From: JBKPCD01 sp046727175
Lineage (GTDB): Bacteria > Acidobacteriota > Vicinamibacteria > Vicinamibacterales > 2-12-FULL-66-21
NCBI GenBank assembly: GCA_046727175.1
Contig: JBKPCD010000120.1
Span: 9,799 to 73,798, forward strand
Reading direction: 5' to 3'
Length of the DNA stretch: 64,000 bases
Position numbers and translations under genes: made by a program. Below the pieces are notes generated by a model. The model worked only from the letters and a program-made list of their open reading frames with translations. It did not search any database and was not told the origin of the DNA. Shown here one piece after another: positions 57,352 to 64,000 of the stretch (positions are counted from its first letter, which is position 1; every line of letters starts with the position of its first letter).

Positions 57352-57458
57352 AGGAGGGCACCGAGAGGGGCCCCGGCGAGCGAGCCTGTAGCGGCTCCCG
57401 CCGCGCAACCTGCGCGCAGTTGGGTGCCTATGGGGGTCCGGGTGACGAAGTCCCCCGG
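57352..57458 (+). repeat. GC-rich leader element, copy 4 (upstream of PD40 gene)
   Basis: Reads gagaggggccccggcgagcg through gggtgcctatgggggtccgg to GACGAAGTCCCCCGG, 9 nt before ATG 57468. Its last bases with the next two (CCGGAGAA) supply the only visible ribosome-binding sequence of the gene. Confidence 0.75.
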
Positions 57459-57467
57459 AGAATAACG

Positions 57468-58829
57468 ATGACCGGCCGACTCGTCACAGGCGCGATCACG
57501 ATCGGGCTCGCGCTCCGGCTGACGCCGGCTGACGACGGCCTGGTGATCACGGTTCCTCAGCGCGACAACGTCCGATCCGCATTTGGCCCGGCGACCGTCG
57601 ACGTCAGCGCCGACGCGAGATACGTCGCATTCGAGTCTTATGCGCAGCTCGTCCCTGGTGACACGGACCAGGGGCGGGACGTCTACGTGCTCGATCGCGT
57701 CACGAGAAACGTGACGCTCGAGAGCACAGGGCTTGCCGGCGACAGCTCGCATCCGCGCATCAGCGGCGATGGCCGTTTCGTCGTGTTCGAGTCGTTTACG
57801 ACGATCGACGACGCAGCACCGCTGCACACAAACATCATCGTCCGCGACCGCTCGACGAATAGGGCCACTGTGCTCGCCGGCCTTCATGGCGAAGTACCAG
57901 ACGGCCAGAGCCGCTGCGGCGAGATCAGCGATGATGGCCGAATCGTCGTGTTCGCGTCGGCGGCCACGAACCTCGTACCAGGGCTCGACGCGAACGGCGG
58001 CGCCGAAGACGTGTACTCGTTCGACGTTCAGACCGGCGTCATCCGGCGGGTGAGTGTGGACAACGCGGGCGTGCAGCCGGCGAGCGGATCGAGCATGTTG
58101 CCGAGCATCAGCGCTGATGGCCGCTGGATTGCGTTCGTATCAAGTGCGCCCTTGGACGTCGCCCACGCCGCCGCGGGTCACGTCGACGACCATCAGACGC
58201 TCGGAAGAGGCCCGTCGACTTCAGGCCGGCTGCCGCGCCATGTCTATCTCCGCGACAGGGTCCTCGGCACGACCACTCGGCTCGGCATTGGAGGCCGGAA
58301 CCGCCCCGATCCCGACAGCGGGTCACCGGTCATCAGTGGAGACGGTCGTTACATCGCCTTCGTGTCAGAGGCGTCCAACCTCGTCACTCCCGACCGTAAC
58401 GGCGTTGCCGACGTGTTCCTCTTCGATCGGCAGACAGGATCGATAACGCTCGTCAGCCGTGCCGTCGATGGCGGATCGGCCAACGGCATCAGCCTCAATC
58501 CGGCGCTCTCGCACGACGGCCGCTTTGTCGGATTCCAGTCGGACGCGTCGAATCTCGTCTGCGCGAGACGCTGCCCCGCGGCGCTCGAGGACATCAACCT
58601 TTTGTGGGACGTCTTCGTCTTCGATCGTCAGAAGGACGTCATCGTTCGTGCGAGCGGCGACGAGCTTGGTGGGTGGATGGAACCGAGCGCCGGCCCGGCG
58701 CTCTCGGCGAAGGGCGACGTGGTGGCCTTCTCGTCGCGCCACCCGATTAATCCCCTCGATCGGGGGGAAGACTTCGATTTGTTCGTGCGGCCGATGCCGG
58801 CCATCGCGGTGCCAACGACGCGATGGTGA
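57468..58829 (+). CDS. Exported PD40/TolB-type beta-propeller protein
   Basis: The 453-residue product from ATG 57468 has a short hydrophobic N-terminus (LVTGAITIGLALRLTP) that may be a signal. At least seven PD40-like units follow: VDVSADARYVAFESYAQLVP, PRISGDGRFVVFESFTTIDD, GEISDDGRIVVFASAATNLV, PSISADGRWIAFVSSAPLDV, PVISGDGRYIAFVSEASNLV, PALSHDGRFVGFQSDASNLV and PALSAKGDVVAFSSRHPINP. Each has the G/A-D-G-R-(Y/F)-(V/I)-(A/V)-F core of a propeller blade. No catalytic domain is attached. Likely a secreted or periplasmic binding protein. Confidence 0.82.
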   Translation: MTGRLVTGAITIGLALRLTPADDGLVITVPQRDNVRSAFGPATVDVSADARYVAFESYAQLVPGDTDQGRDVYVLDRVTRNVTLESTGLAGDSSHPRISGDGRFVVFESFTTIDDAAPLHTNIIVRDRSTNRATVLAGLHGEVPDGQSRCGEISDDGRIVVFASAATNLVPGLDANGGAEDVYSFDVQTGVIRRVSVDNAGVQPASGSSMLPSISADGRWIAFVSSAPLDVAHAAAGHVDDHQTLGRGPSTSGRLPRHVYLRDRVLGTTTRLGIGGRNRPDPDSGSPVISGDGRYIAFVSEASNLVTPDRNGVADVFLFDRQTGSITLVSRAVDGGSANGISLNPALSHDGRFVGFQSDASNLVCARRCPAALEDINLLWDVFVFDRQKDVIVRASGDELGGWMEPSAGPALSAKGDVVAFSSRHPINPLDRGEDFDLFVRPMPAIAVPTTRW

Positions 58830-58965
58830 AACGGGAGTTGACGCGCCAGACGAGCTGCACGATGCGGCTCGAATTCTCCTGCAGTGTTGTTGAAAGAGAC
58901 GGCCTGATGGAAATCGCAAATCCCTGAGCTCGCTTTGACGAAGGCCGTAGTGCAATGCTTGTCTG

Positions 58966-60468
58966 GTGTCTTCCAACTCCTCGGGACGTGGTTCGAAGCG
59001 CGTCAGTCGCAATCCCCGCCCGAGGCACGGTCGAGAAAGCTCTCCAACGGCAACTGTTCGCGGCGAGCGCCTCGGCTGGACCGCGGGTTGGCTCATCGCG
59101 ACCGCCGTCGTCGTCGCAGCGGCGATCGTCCGCGTCGCCGCGTCGCGGGGCGAGCTGTGGCTCGACGAGATCTGGTCCTACCGCCTCGCCGGCCTTCAGA
59201 GCAGTCCGTTCGCGGTGTTCACGGGAATTCATCACGACAACAATCACCACCTCAACACGCTGTATCTTTACTTCATCCCGGAGTCGGCATCCTGGATCAC
59301 GTACCGGCTTCACACCATCGTTACCGGCGTGGCCACGGTCGTGCTGGCGGGAATCATCGCGAACCGTTCAGGCCGGCGCACTGCGCTCATCGCGATGCTG
59401 CTCGCGGCAGGATCGTTTCTGCTCGTTCTGTATGCATCCGAAGCCCGCGGCTACGCGCTTGCGGTCTTCTTTGCTTTTCTGGCAATTCCACTGGCGGATC
59501 GATACTTCGCGAGCGGGCGCCTCGTCTGGGCCGCAGCTTTTGGTGTCGTGGCCACCCTCGGGTTGCTTTCCCACCTGACGTTTCTCCACGCGTACGTCGG
59601 CCTTGGGGCGTGGACGACGTATCGCGCCGCACGCGGCCGGCCGCGCCACATCGCCCGTACGCTTTCCGCCCTGCACCTTCTGCCGTGCATCGCGTTCGCG
59701 GTTTTGTACTGGATCGATCTGCGGCACGTCGTGATCGGCGGCGGCCCGACACTGAACGCGTCCGAGGTCCTGGCCCGCACGCTGTCGCTTGGCGCCGGCG
59801 GGCCCGTTGCGGGACCGTACCGCGGCGGAGTCGTTGCCGTTGCGCTGATCTCCTGCATCGGCGGGGTGTTCGCCGCGCGACGCTGTGGATCGGATCTGTG
59901 GGTGCTCTTGCTGGTCACGACGGTCGTCGCACCCGCCCTCACGTTCGTGTTCGTCGGATCGAATCTTCTGTACGAACGCTATTTCCTCGTCGTCGTCGCG
60001 TTTGGGTTGATGGCCTCGAGCTGGGCCCTCGACGCCATTGCACGACACTCGCGAGTCGCGGCACTCGCGGTGGTCGCAGCATTTCTCGCCGGCAATGGCG
60101 TCCACATCGCGAGCCTCATAACGGAGGGCCGCGGCAGCTACATCCCCGCGCTGACCTGGATGTCCGAGCAGGCCGTCCAGCGTCCGGTCACCATCGGAGG
60201 CGATCACGACTTCCGGCAGGGACGTCTCGTCGAGTTCTATCAGCGCTTCGTCCCGCGTGGATCGGACATCGAATACCACCCGTCATTCAAGTGGGAGGTC
60301 GCCGGACCCGAGTGGTATCTGGCACACAGTCAGGAACCGATATTTCGGCCTGAGCCGGAGTTGGTCGTGGAGGGCGGCCGGCGCTACGAGCTGTCTGCGA
60401 CCTACAGTCACGGTGGGCCGTCCGGTTGGAACCTGGCCGTGTATCACAACGTGCTCGCCCTTCGCTAA
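58966..60468 (+). CDS. GT39-like polytopic membrane glycosyltransferase
   Basis: A 500-residue protein with about ten TM helices. The first is LIATAVVVAAAIVRVAASRG, followed by the external acidic loop GELWLDEIWSYRLAGLQSSP, the Asp-Glu signature of dolichyl/undecaprenyl-phosphate-sugar mannosyltransferases (PMT/ArnT class). HHDNNHHLNTLYLYF and a long C-terminal soluble domain (about 400-500, RPVTIGGDHDFRQGRLVEFY) follow. It probably transfers a lipid-linked sugar to a periplasmic acceptor. The start is GTG at 58966; the upstream 58830-58965 gap contains only a fragment (agagacggcctgatgg) also seen near 26045. Confidence 0.78.
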   Translation: MSSNSSGRGSKRVSRNPRPRHGRESSPTATVRGERLGWTAGWLIATAVVVAAAIVRVAASRGELWLDEIWSYRLAGLQSSPFAVFTGIHHDNNHHLNTLYLYFIPESASWITYRLHTIVTGVATVVLAGIIANRSGRRTALIAMLLAAGSFLLVLYASEARGYALAVFFAFLAIPLADRYFASGRLVWAAAFGVVATLGLLSHLTFLHAYVGLGAWTTYRAARGRPRHIARTLSALHLLPCIAFAVLYWIDLRHVVIGGGPTLNASEVLARTLSLGAGGPVAGPYRGGVVAVALISCIGGVFAARRCGSDLWVLLLVTTVVAPALTFVFVGSNLLYERYFLVVVAFGLMASSWALDAIARHSRVAALAVVAAFLAGNGVHIASLITEGRGSYIPALTWMSEQAVQRPVTIGGDHDFRQGRLVEFYQRFVPRGSDIEYHPSFKWEVAGPEWYLAHSQEPIFRPEPELVVEGGRRYELSATYSHGGPSGWNLAVYHNVLALR

Positions 60469-60497
60469 CGAAACAGAACTCGCGCCGACCTCGATTC

Positions 60498-61790
60498 TCA
60501 CGCGTAAGCCGCGCCTACGAGAATCTTTCGAATGCGCAGCCACGGCGACCCGTGCGAAATGCTGTTGGTCTGCGTCGGCTGTCCTTTCGCGTCCCCGCCG
60601 GTGCCGTACATCCGCCACGATTCCTTGCCCGAAATCGCGTCGAGGTTGCCCCAGAAGTCCGTAGTGATCGCATTGTAGGTCACGTTGGTGACCATGCGCG
60701 TCTTCTTGCCGTTCTTCACTTCCCAGAACGCGTTTCCGCCGAACTGGCCGTTATAGCGCTGTTGATCGATCGAGTAGCTGCCGCGGCCGTCGATGAGGAC
60801 GCCGTCCTTCGTGTCCGCGATGATCTCCTCCGGCGTGGGCGATCCAGGCGGCCCGGCGTCGACGTGGACGTTCGGCATGCGCAGGAAGGGGTAGTCCCGC
60901 CACGAGTTCGCCGACGTGCAGCCGCGACTGGCTGTTTCGCCGATGAGTGCCGCCGATTCCCGGTTCGTCTGCAGGCCGACCAGAATGCCTTCGCGGACGA
61001 GCGGCCACTCCTGCGTCTTCACGCCATCGTCGTCGTACCCGATCGTCGCGACACCGCCGGGAATGGTGCGGTCGGCCGTGACGTTGAACAGCTTCGACTC
61101 GTACTTCAGCTTGCCGATATCCGTCAGCTTGATGAAGCTGGTTCCCGCGTAGTTCGCCTCGTAGCCCAGGATGCGATCGAGCTCGGTCGCATGTGCCACG
61201 ATCTCGTGGATCATGAGCATCGCGTGCGACGGCATGAGGATCAAGTCCTTGACGCCCATGTCGATCGGCTTTGCCGTGCAGAATTCCACGGCCTCTGCTG
61301 CGATCCGCTCGGCATTCTCGACCATCTCCGCCGCCTCGGCGACTTCCCACCCACCGGTCATCGGGACGCCAGTGAACGTGCGCGAGCGTGTCTCGCCATC
61401 CTTGCGCGCCGTGACGGTGAACTGCGGCGTCGTCGTCCATGTCTCCTGCTCGATGTACGAGCCCTCGGTACTCGCGAAGTACTTCCATTCGTGCTCGAGC
61501 TGCACCGATGCGTTGACGCTGGTGACGTCCTTTGCTTTGACGACGAGGTCGACGACTTTCTGGACGAGGGATTGTCGTTCCTCGAGAGGGACGTTCGCCG
61601 GATCCTTTTTGATCGGCGTCGCCCAGTACTCGATGTACGCGGGAACCGGGGCGAGCTTGACGTCCGCAGTCTTGGCGATTGCGCTCGCCTTTGCGACTTC
61701 GGTCGCCATTCGCGCGATCCGTCGGATCTCGTCCTCGGTCACGATTGGGCTGCTGGCGAATCCCCACACGCCGCTGTGAATCACGCGCAC
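60498..61790 (-). CDS. tldD: TldD-family metalloprotease, C-terminal catalytic part (frame disrupted)
   Basis: 430 residues carrying the TldD active-site motif MLMIHEIVAHATELDRILGY (HExxxH plus Glu-x-Asp), then GTSFIKLTDIGKLKYESKLF and the C-terminal beta barrel (GGNAFWEVKNGKKTRMVTNV). TldD and its partner TldE process modified peptides such as microcins in other bacteria. The GTG used as start (61790) is not the native one: the same frame continues upstream through a Gly/Arg-rich tract (GGRGGGRGGGRGGGGGFGFG) that joins the N-terminal fragment at 61781-62161 across a one-base frameshift near the C5 run at 61900-61904. Confidence 0.85.
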   Translation of the reverse strand: MRVIHSGVWGFASSPIVTEDEIRRIARMATEVAKASAIAKTADVKLAPVPAYIEYWATPIKKDPANVPLEERQSLVQKVVDLVVKAKDVTSVNASVQLEHEWKYFASTEGSYIEQETWTTTPQFTVTARKDGETRSRTFTGVPMTGGWEVAEAAEMVENAERIAAEAVEFCTAKPIDMGVKDLILMPSHAMLMIHEIVAHATELDRILGYEANYAGTSFIKLTDIGKLKYESKLFNVTADRTIPGGVATIGYDDDGVKTQEWPLVREGILVGLQTNRESAALIGETASRGCTSANSWRDYPFLRMPNVHVDAGPPGSPTPEEIIADTKDGVLIDGRGSYSIDQQRYNGQFGGNAFWEVKNGKKTRMVTNVTYNAITTDFWGNLDAISGKESWRMYGTGGDAKGQPTQTNSISHGSPWLRIRKILVGAAYA

Positions 61791-62161
61791 GCCGAAGCCG
61801 GCCGCGCCGCGGTTTCTCGCGCCACCGTCACCGCCGCCGCCAAATCCGAATCCGCCGCCACCGCCACGGCCGCCGCCGCGCCCGCCGCCACGTCCACCGC
61901 CCCCAATCCTCCGAAGTCCTCGAAATCGCGATTGCCGCCGCTCGCGTTCACGCCATTGTTCGTCGCGCGGGTGAAGCGGATATCCGCATACGTACAGCCG
62001 TTCGCCTTCGCTTCAGACAATGCGATGTCTGCGAGGCCCTTGAACTTTGATTCGAGGACGCGCCCTTTGGGCGTCTGCGCGATCAGGTCGGCGATGAGAT
62101 CGCTCGCCGCCACCGCCATGCCCGACATGGCCATCGTCGTCAGGAAGTCTCTGCGTTTCAT
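61781..62161 (-). CDS. tldD: TldD N-terminal fragment with Tat signal (frame disrupted)
   Basis: 126 residues. The start MKRRDFLTTMAMSGMAVAAS is a twin-arginine-type signal, and LADIALSEAKANGCTYADIR is the conserved TldD opening. After GNRDFEDFGG the frame leaves the family and reads an Ala/Val-rich artefact to a stop. One additional G in the GGGGG run (minus strand, 61900-61904) would connect this directly to the Gly-rich tract and catalytic part. Treat with the downstream fragment as one gene, interrupted by mutation or sequencing error. Confidence 0.75.
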   Translation of the reverse strand: MKRRDFLTTMAMSGMAVAASDLIADLIAQTPKGRVLESKFKGLADIALSEAKANGCTYADIRFTRATNNGVNASGGNRDFEDFGGLGAVDVAAGAAAAVAVAADSDLAAAVTVARETAARPASACA

Positions 62162-62170
62162 GTGAAACTC

Positions 62171-62285
62171 TCAGGCTTTGGGCTCAGGACTCTTTCGGCC
62201 TTTGGCCTTGTAGGGCGCGGGCTTCAGCCCGCGCCGGACGGTGGGCCCAAAGCCCAGAGCCAAAGCCCAAAGCCAAAAGCCCCGA
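62171..62285. repeat. Heptad arms (GGCTNNN class) with REP palindrome in the loop
   Basis: The left arm (ggctttg-ggctcag...ggcctttggcc) and the right arm (gggcccaaagcccagagcca, aagcccaaagccaaaagccc) are inverted. Between them sits the palindrome GCGCGGGCTTCAGCCCGCGC (62214-62233). It occupies the gap between tldD and its partner gene. Confidence 0.75.
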
Positions 62286-62293
62286 GACGACCG

Positions 62294-63649
62294 TCACACA
62301 GCCGGCGAGATGGATGTCATGAAAAAGTCTTCGATCCTGACTGGCGGCACCAGCGCGGTGCCGGGTCCATCGTACGATTCGCCTGTGTGAATCGGCACCG
62401 GTTGACCGATCGCGGTGATGTTGTTGAAGCCGACGAGCGGCGACATGTTCCACCGGAAGTTCTGCACCGGGCCGGCGACCTCGCCGTTCTCGATCAGGAA
62501 CAGGCCATCACGCGTCATGCCCGTGTTCAGCAGCGTGACGGGATCGACGGGGCGGATATACCAGAAAAACGTGATCAGAAGACCGCGCTTCGTCGACTTC
62601 ACCATCTGATCGATGGTCATGTCGGTGCCTTCCATCACGAGGCTCATGTTCGTGCTCGTGGCGGACGGCTTCTTCTTCTGACGCTTCGCCCACTGACGAT
62701 CGTAAAAGAGATTCTTGAGTACACCTTTCTCGACCCACGTCACGGGCCGAGCAGCCATCCCGTCGGTGCCGATTGGCGTCTGCCGCAGGATTGGATTGCC
62801 GATATCGCTCTTGATCGTGACCGAGTCGCTGAACAGCGTCTCGCCGACTTTCGTCGTCCCGCGCTCCTTGCCACTGAAGTAATTGCCAACGGGTCCCTCG
62901 GCGGTTCGCGCGTTGAAAAGACCCATCATCAGCGAGAGAAACCGCGCGTTCGCGCGCGGCTCGAGGATCGCGGTGTAGCGACCCGGCTCGATCGCGCGGG
63001 GCTTCTGGCTCTTGACCGCCTTGTCCGCCGCAACTTCCGTCAGGTACATCGCATCGATCCGGCTCATGTCCTTGACGCCGGTAATCCCTGACCATCCCGA
63101 TCCGGCGCCGTCCTTCGTCCGACAGGTGAGGATGAAGCCCGCCTCGGCGTACTGGTAGTACGCGAAGAGGCCCTCGGAATTCGCGGTGCAGGTTGTCTGA
63201 TACGTCTTCGGGATGTAGCCCGAACCGATGACGCCCTTCTTCTGACAGACGTCGAGGCTCTGCTTCACCATCTTCGCGCGCTCGACCGGGCCGAAGTTGA
63301 CGCCGTTCGGCAGCGCCGCGTCTACCGGGATGTAGTCTTGCGGCCCTTCGATCAGCGGGAGCATCTCGGGATTCTCGCGCGCGTCCGAAACGCGCTTCTG
63401 CGCCTCCGCCACCATCTCCCTCAACGCTTCGTCATCGAATTCACGCGTGGACGATGAGCCGGACTTGTTCCCGGAGTAGACCGTAACGGTCAGGTTCTGG
63501 TCGAACTGCACCATGTTGGCGGTGATGTTCGAGTTCGCGAACCGCATCGCCGATCGTTCGCCGCCGCTGAACTCGACCTCCACGGCGTCGCCCTTCGCCA
63601 TGTTCAACACTTTGTCGGTCAGGGCCTTGATCTCGTCCCGGGAATACAT
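62294..63649 (-). CDS. pmbA: TldE/PmbA family protein (TldD partner)
   Basis: A 451-residue protein. The N-terminus MYSRDEIKALTDKVLNMAKG with DAVEVEFSGGERSAMRFANS is the usual TldE/PmbA opening. The position of the HExxxH motif of TldD is occupied by ANARFLSLMMGLFNARTAEG, so no metal site is present, as expected for the non-catalytic subunit. The C-terminal barrel ends with NMSPLVGFNNITAIGQPVPI. TldD and TldE form a heterodimer; here the TldE gene precedes tldD on the minus strand with a 132-bp repeat-filled gap. The start at 63649 has no strong ribosome site. Confidence 0.9.
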   Translation of the reverse strand: MYSRDEIKALTDKVLNMAKGDAVEVEFSGGERSAMRFANSNITANMVQFDQNLTVTVYSGNKSGSSSTREFDDEALREMVAEAQKRVSDARENPEMLPLIEGPQDYIPVDAALPNGVNFGPVERAKMVKQSLDVCQKKGVIGSGYIPKTYQTTCTANSEGLFAYYQYAEAGFILTCRTKDGAGSGWSGITGVKDMSRIDAMYLTEVAADKAVKSQKPRAIEPGRYTAILEPRANARFLSLMMGLFNARTAEGPVGNYFSGKERGTTKVGETLFSDSVTIKSDIGNPILRQTPIGTDGMAARPVTWVEKGVLKNLFYDRQWAKRQKKKPSATSTNMSLVMEGTDMTIDQMVKSTKRGLLITFFWYIRPVDPVTLLNTGMTRDGLFLIENGEVAGPVQNFRWNMSPLVGFNNITAIGQPVPIHTGESYDGPGTALVPPVRIEDFFMTSISPAV

Positions 63650-63691
63650 AACGCCGAAGCGTATTTTAGGTCAGGGGCGGCGCTCAAGAGG

Positions 63692-63890
63692 GGAAGGCTC
63701 TCGGGTCAAGGCTCTGGGCTTTGGGCGGCGGCTTCCGATGCGCGAAACCGAGAGCCTTTGCTGGGACGTGGTGGCGGGCCTTTTCAGCCCGCCCTGGCGG
63801 GGTCTGAAGACCCGCCCTACAGCACAATACAGGTGAACTCCGTCGTTAAGCGTTAAGGCCCCAAGCCGAAAGCCAAAAGCCGAGAGCCGG
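63692..63890. repeat. Heptad arms (GGCTNNN class) flanking a REP-like double palindrome
   Basis: The left arm (aaggctctcgggtcaaggct, ctgggctttgggc) and the right arm (ccaagccgaaagccaaaagc, cgagagcc) are inverted. Between them, 63769-63820 carries gtggcgggccttttcagccc and gcggggtctgaagacccgcc, a two-hairpin element ending ccgccctac. The element fills the gap upstream of the pmbA start. Confidence 0.75.
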
Positions 63891-63893
63891 ATG

Positions 63894-64000
63894 TCAGTTC
63901 ATGTTCATCCGGCAGGCACAGCTGTCGCCGCCGGGGCCGCAGCCACCAGACGATTGGAATGACTGCGACTTGGCCGTCGCCGCACCAACCATTCCGGGGC
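63894..64000 (-). CDS. C-terminal end of an unknown protein with Cys-rich tail (runs off right edge)
   Basis: The minus strand from the window edge to the stop at 63894-63896 reads about 34 residues in one frame: GMVGAATAKSQSFQSSGGCG, then PGGDSCACRMNMN. The tail has three Cys within 11 residues (GCGPGGDSCAC). It could be the end of another TldD-family gene in the same cluster, which would agree with the gene order, but the fragment is too short to assign. Confidence 0.5.
   Translation of the reverse strand, partial: PGMVGAATAKSQSFQSSGGCGPGGDSCACRMNMN

Noticed and set aside
1..64000. rRNA, tRNA and insertion-sequence genes
   Set aside because: No tRNA cloverleaf, rRNA segment, transposase or integrase was recognised by reading the gaps and reading frames. 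A covariance-model scan would settle small RNAs.

Overview
The window is high-GC, gene-dense bacterial chromosome. It encodes eight large MacB/FtsX-type permeases of the ADOP class (acidobacterial duplicated orphan permeases), none with a nearby ABC ATPase. It also has PadR regulators beside permeases, a Ser/Thr kinase fused to a beta-propeller, many secreted peptidases and propeller proteins, and several families of palindromic intergenic repeats. Together these point to Acidobacteriota, most likely class Vicinamibacteria. This is inferred from gene content; no rRNA gene is present. No tRNA, rRNA, CRISPR array, prophage or classical insertion sequence was recognised.

Layout. 1-3.7 kb (minus strand): start of an M28 peptidase lipoprotein, a TM2-type membrane protein, ferritin, a phytase-esterase-like lipoprotein and an rRNA pseudouridine synthase. 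3.8-8.9 kb: two tandem ADOPs. 9-14.6 kb: a PQQ-type propeller, 1-Cys peroxiredoxin, CoA-type Nudix hydrolase, a four-helix-bundle (S23/IVS-type) gene enclosed by inverted repeats, a CBS-containing IMPDH/GMP-reductase family enzyme and a small exported protein. 14.8-18 kb: an NtrB/NtrC-like two-component pair. 18-22.4 kb: Gph-type phosphatase, M14 carboxypeptidase, alpha/beta hydrolase. 22.6-33.2 kb: PadR-ADOP, PAP2 phosphatase, methyltransferase, and a kinase-propeller followed by an ADOP. 33.4-36.8 kb: membrane protein, S9 peptidase, DUF4097-type protein. 36.9-45.5 kb: ADOP, YgjP-type metalloprotease, GNAT, ADOP, then a tightly coupled GNAT-SpoU methyltransferase-AlkB operon. 45.5-56.3 kb (minus): M28 peptidase, ADOP, SGNH hydrolase, Tat-exported protein, and PadR-ADOP. 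56.7-60.5 kb: HExxH secreted protein, PD40 propeller, GT39-like membrane glycosyltransferase. 60.5-63.6 kb: TldD (frame-disrupted in a glycine-rich tract) and its partner TldE/PmbA, then the end of a Cys-rich protein at the edge.

The most unusual content lies between genes. (1) A GC-rich structured element of about 150 bp occurs in several copies. In five of them a conserved hairpin end (GAAGTCCCCCGG) lies 6-22 nt upstream of a start codon, always in the same orientation, before unrelated genes; it behaves like a dispersed 5' leader. (2) At least fourteen loci carry arms of degenerate tandem units, mostly 7 nt (some 8), usually as two inverted arms. The unit differs between loci but the architecture is kept. 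One such pair encloses the four-helix-bundle gene with a perfect 18-bp inverted repeat. (3) REP-like palindromes (core GCGGTCTTCAGACCGC) occur singly, as a 63-bp tandem array, inside the heptad-arm pairs, and as an in-frame run inside the M14 peptidase gene. Several proteins have termini that are simply translated repeat sequence.
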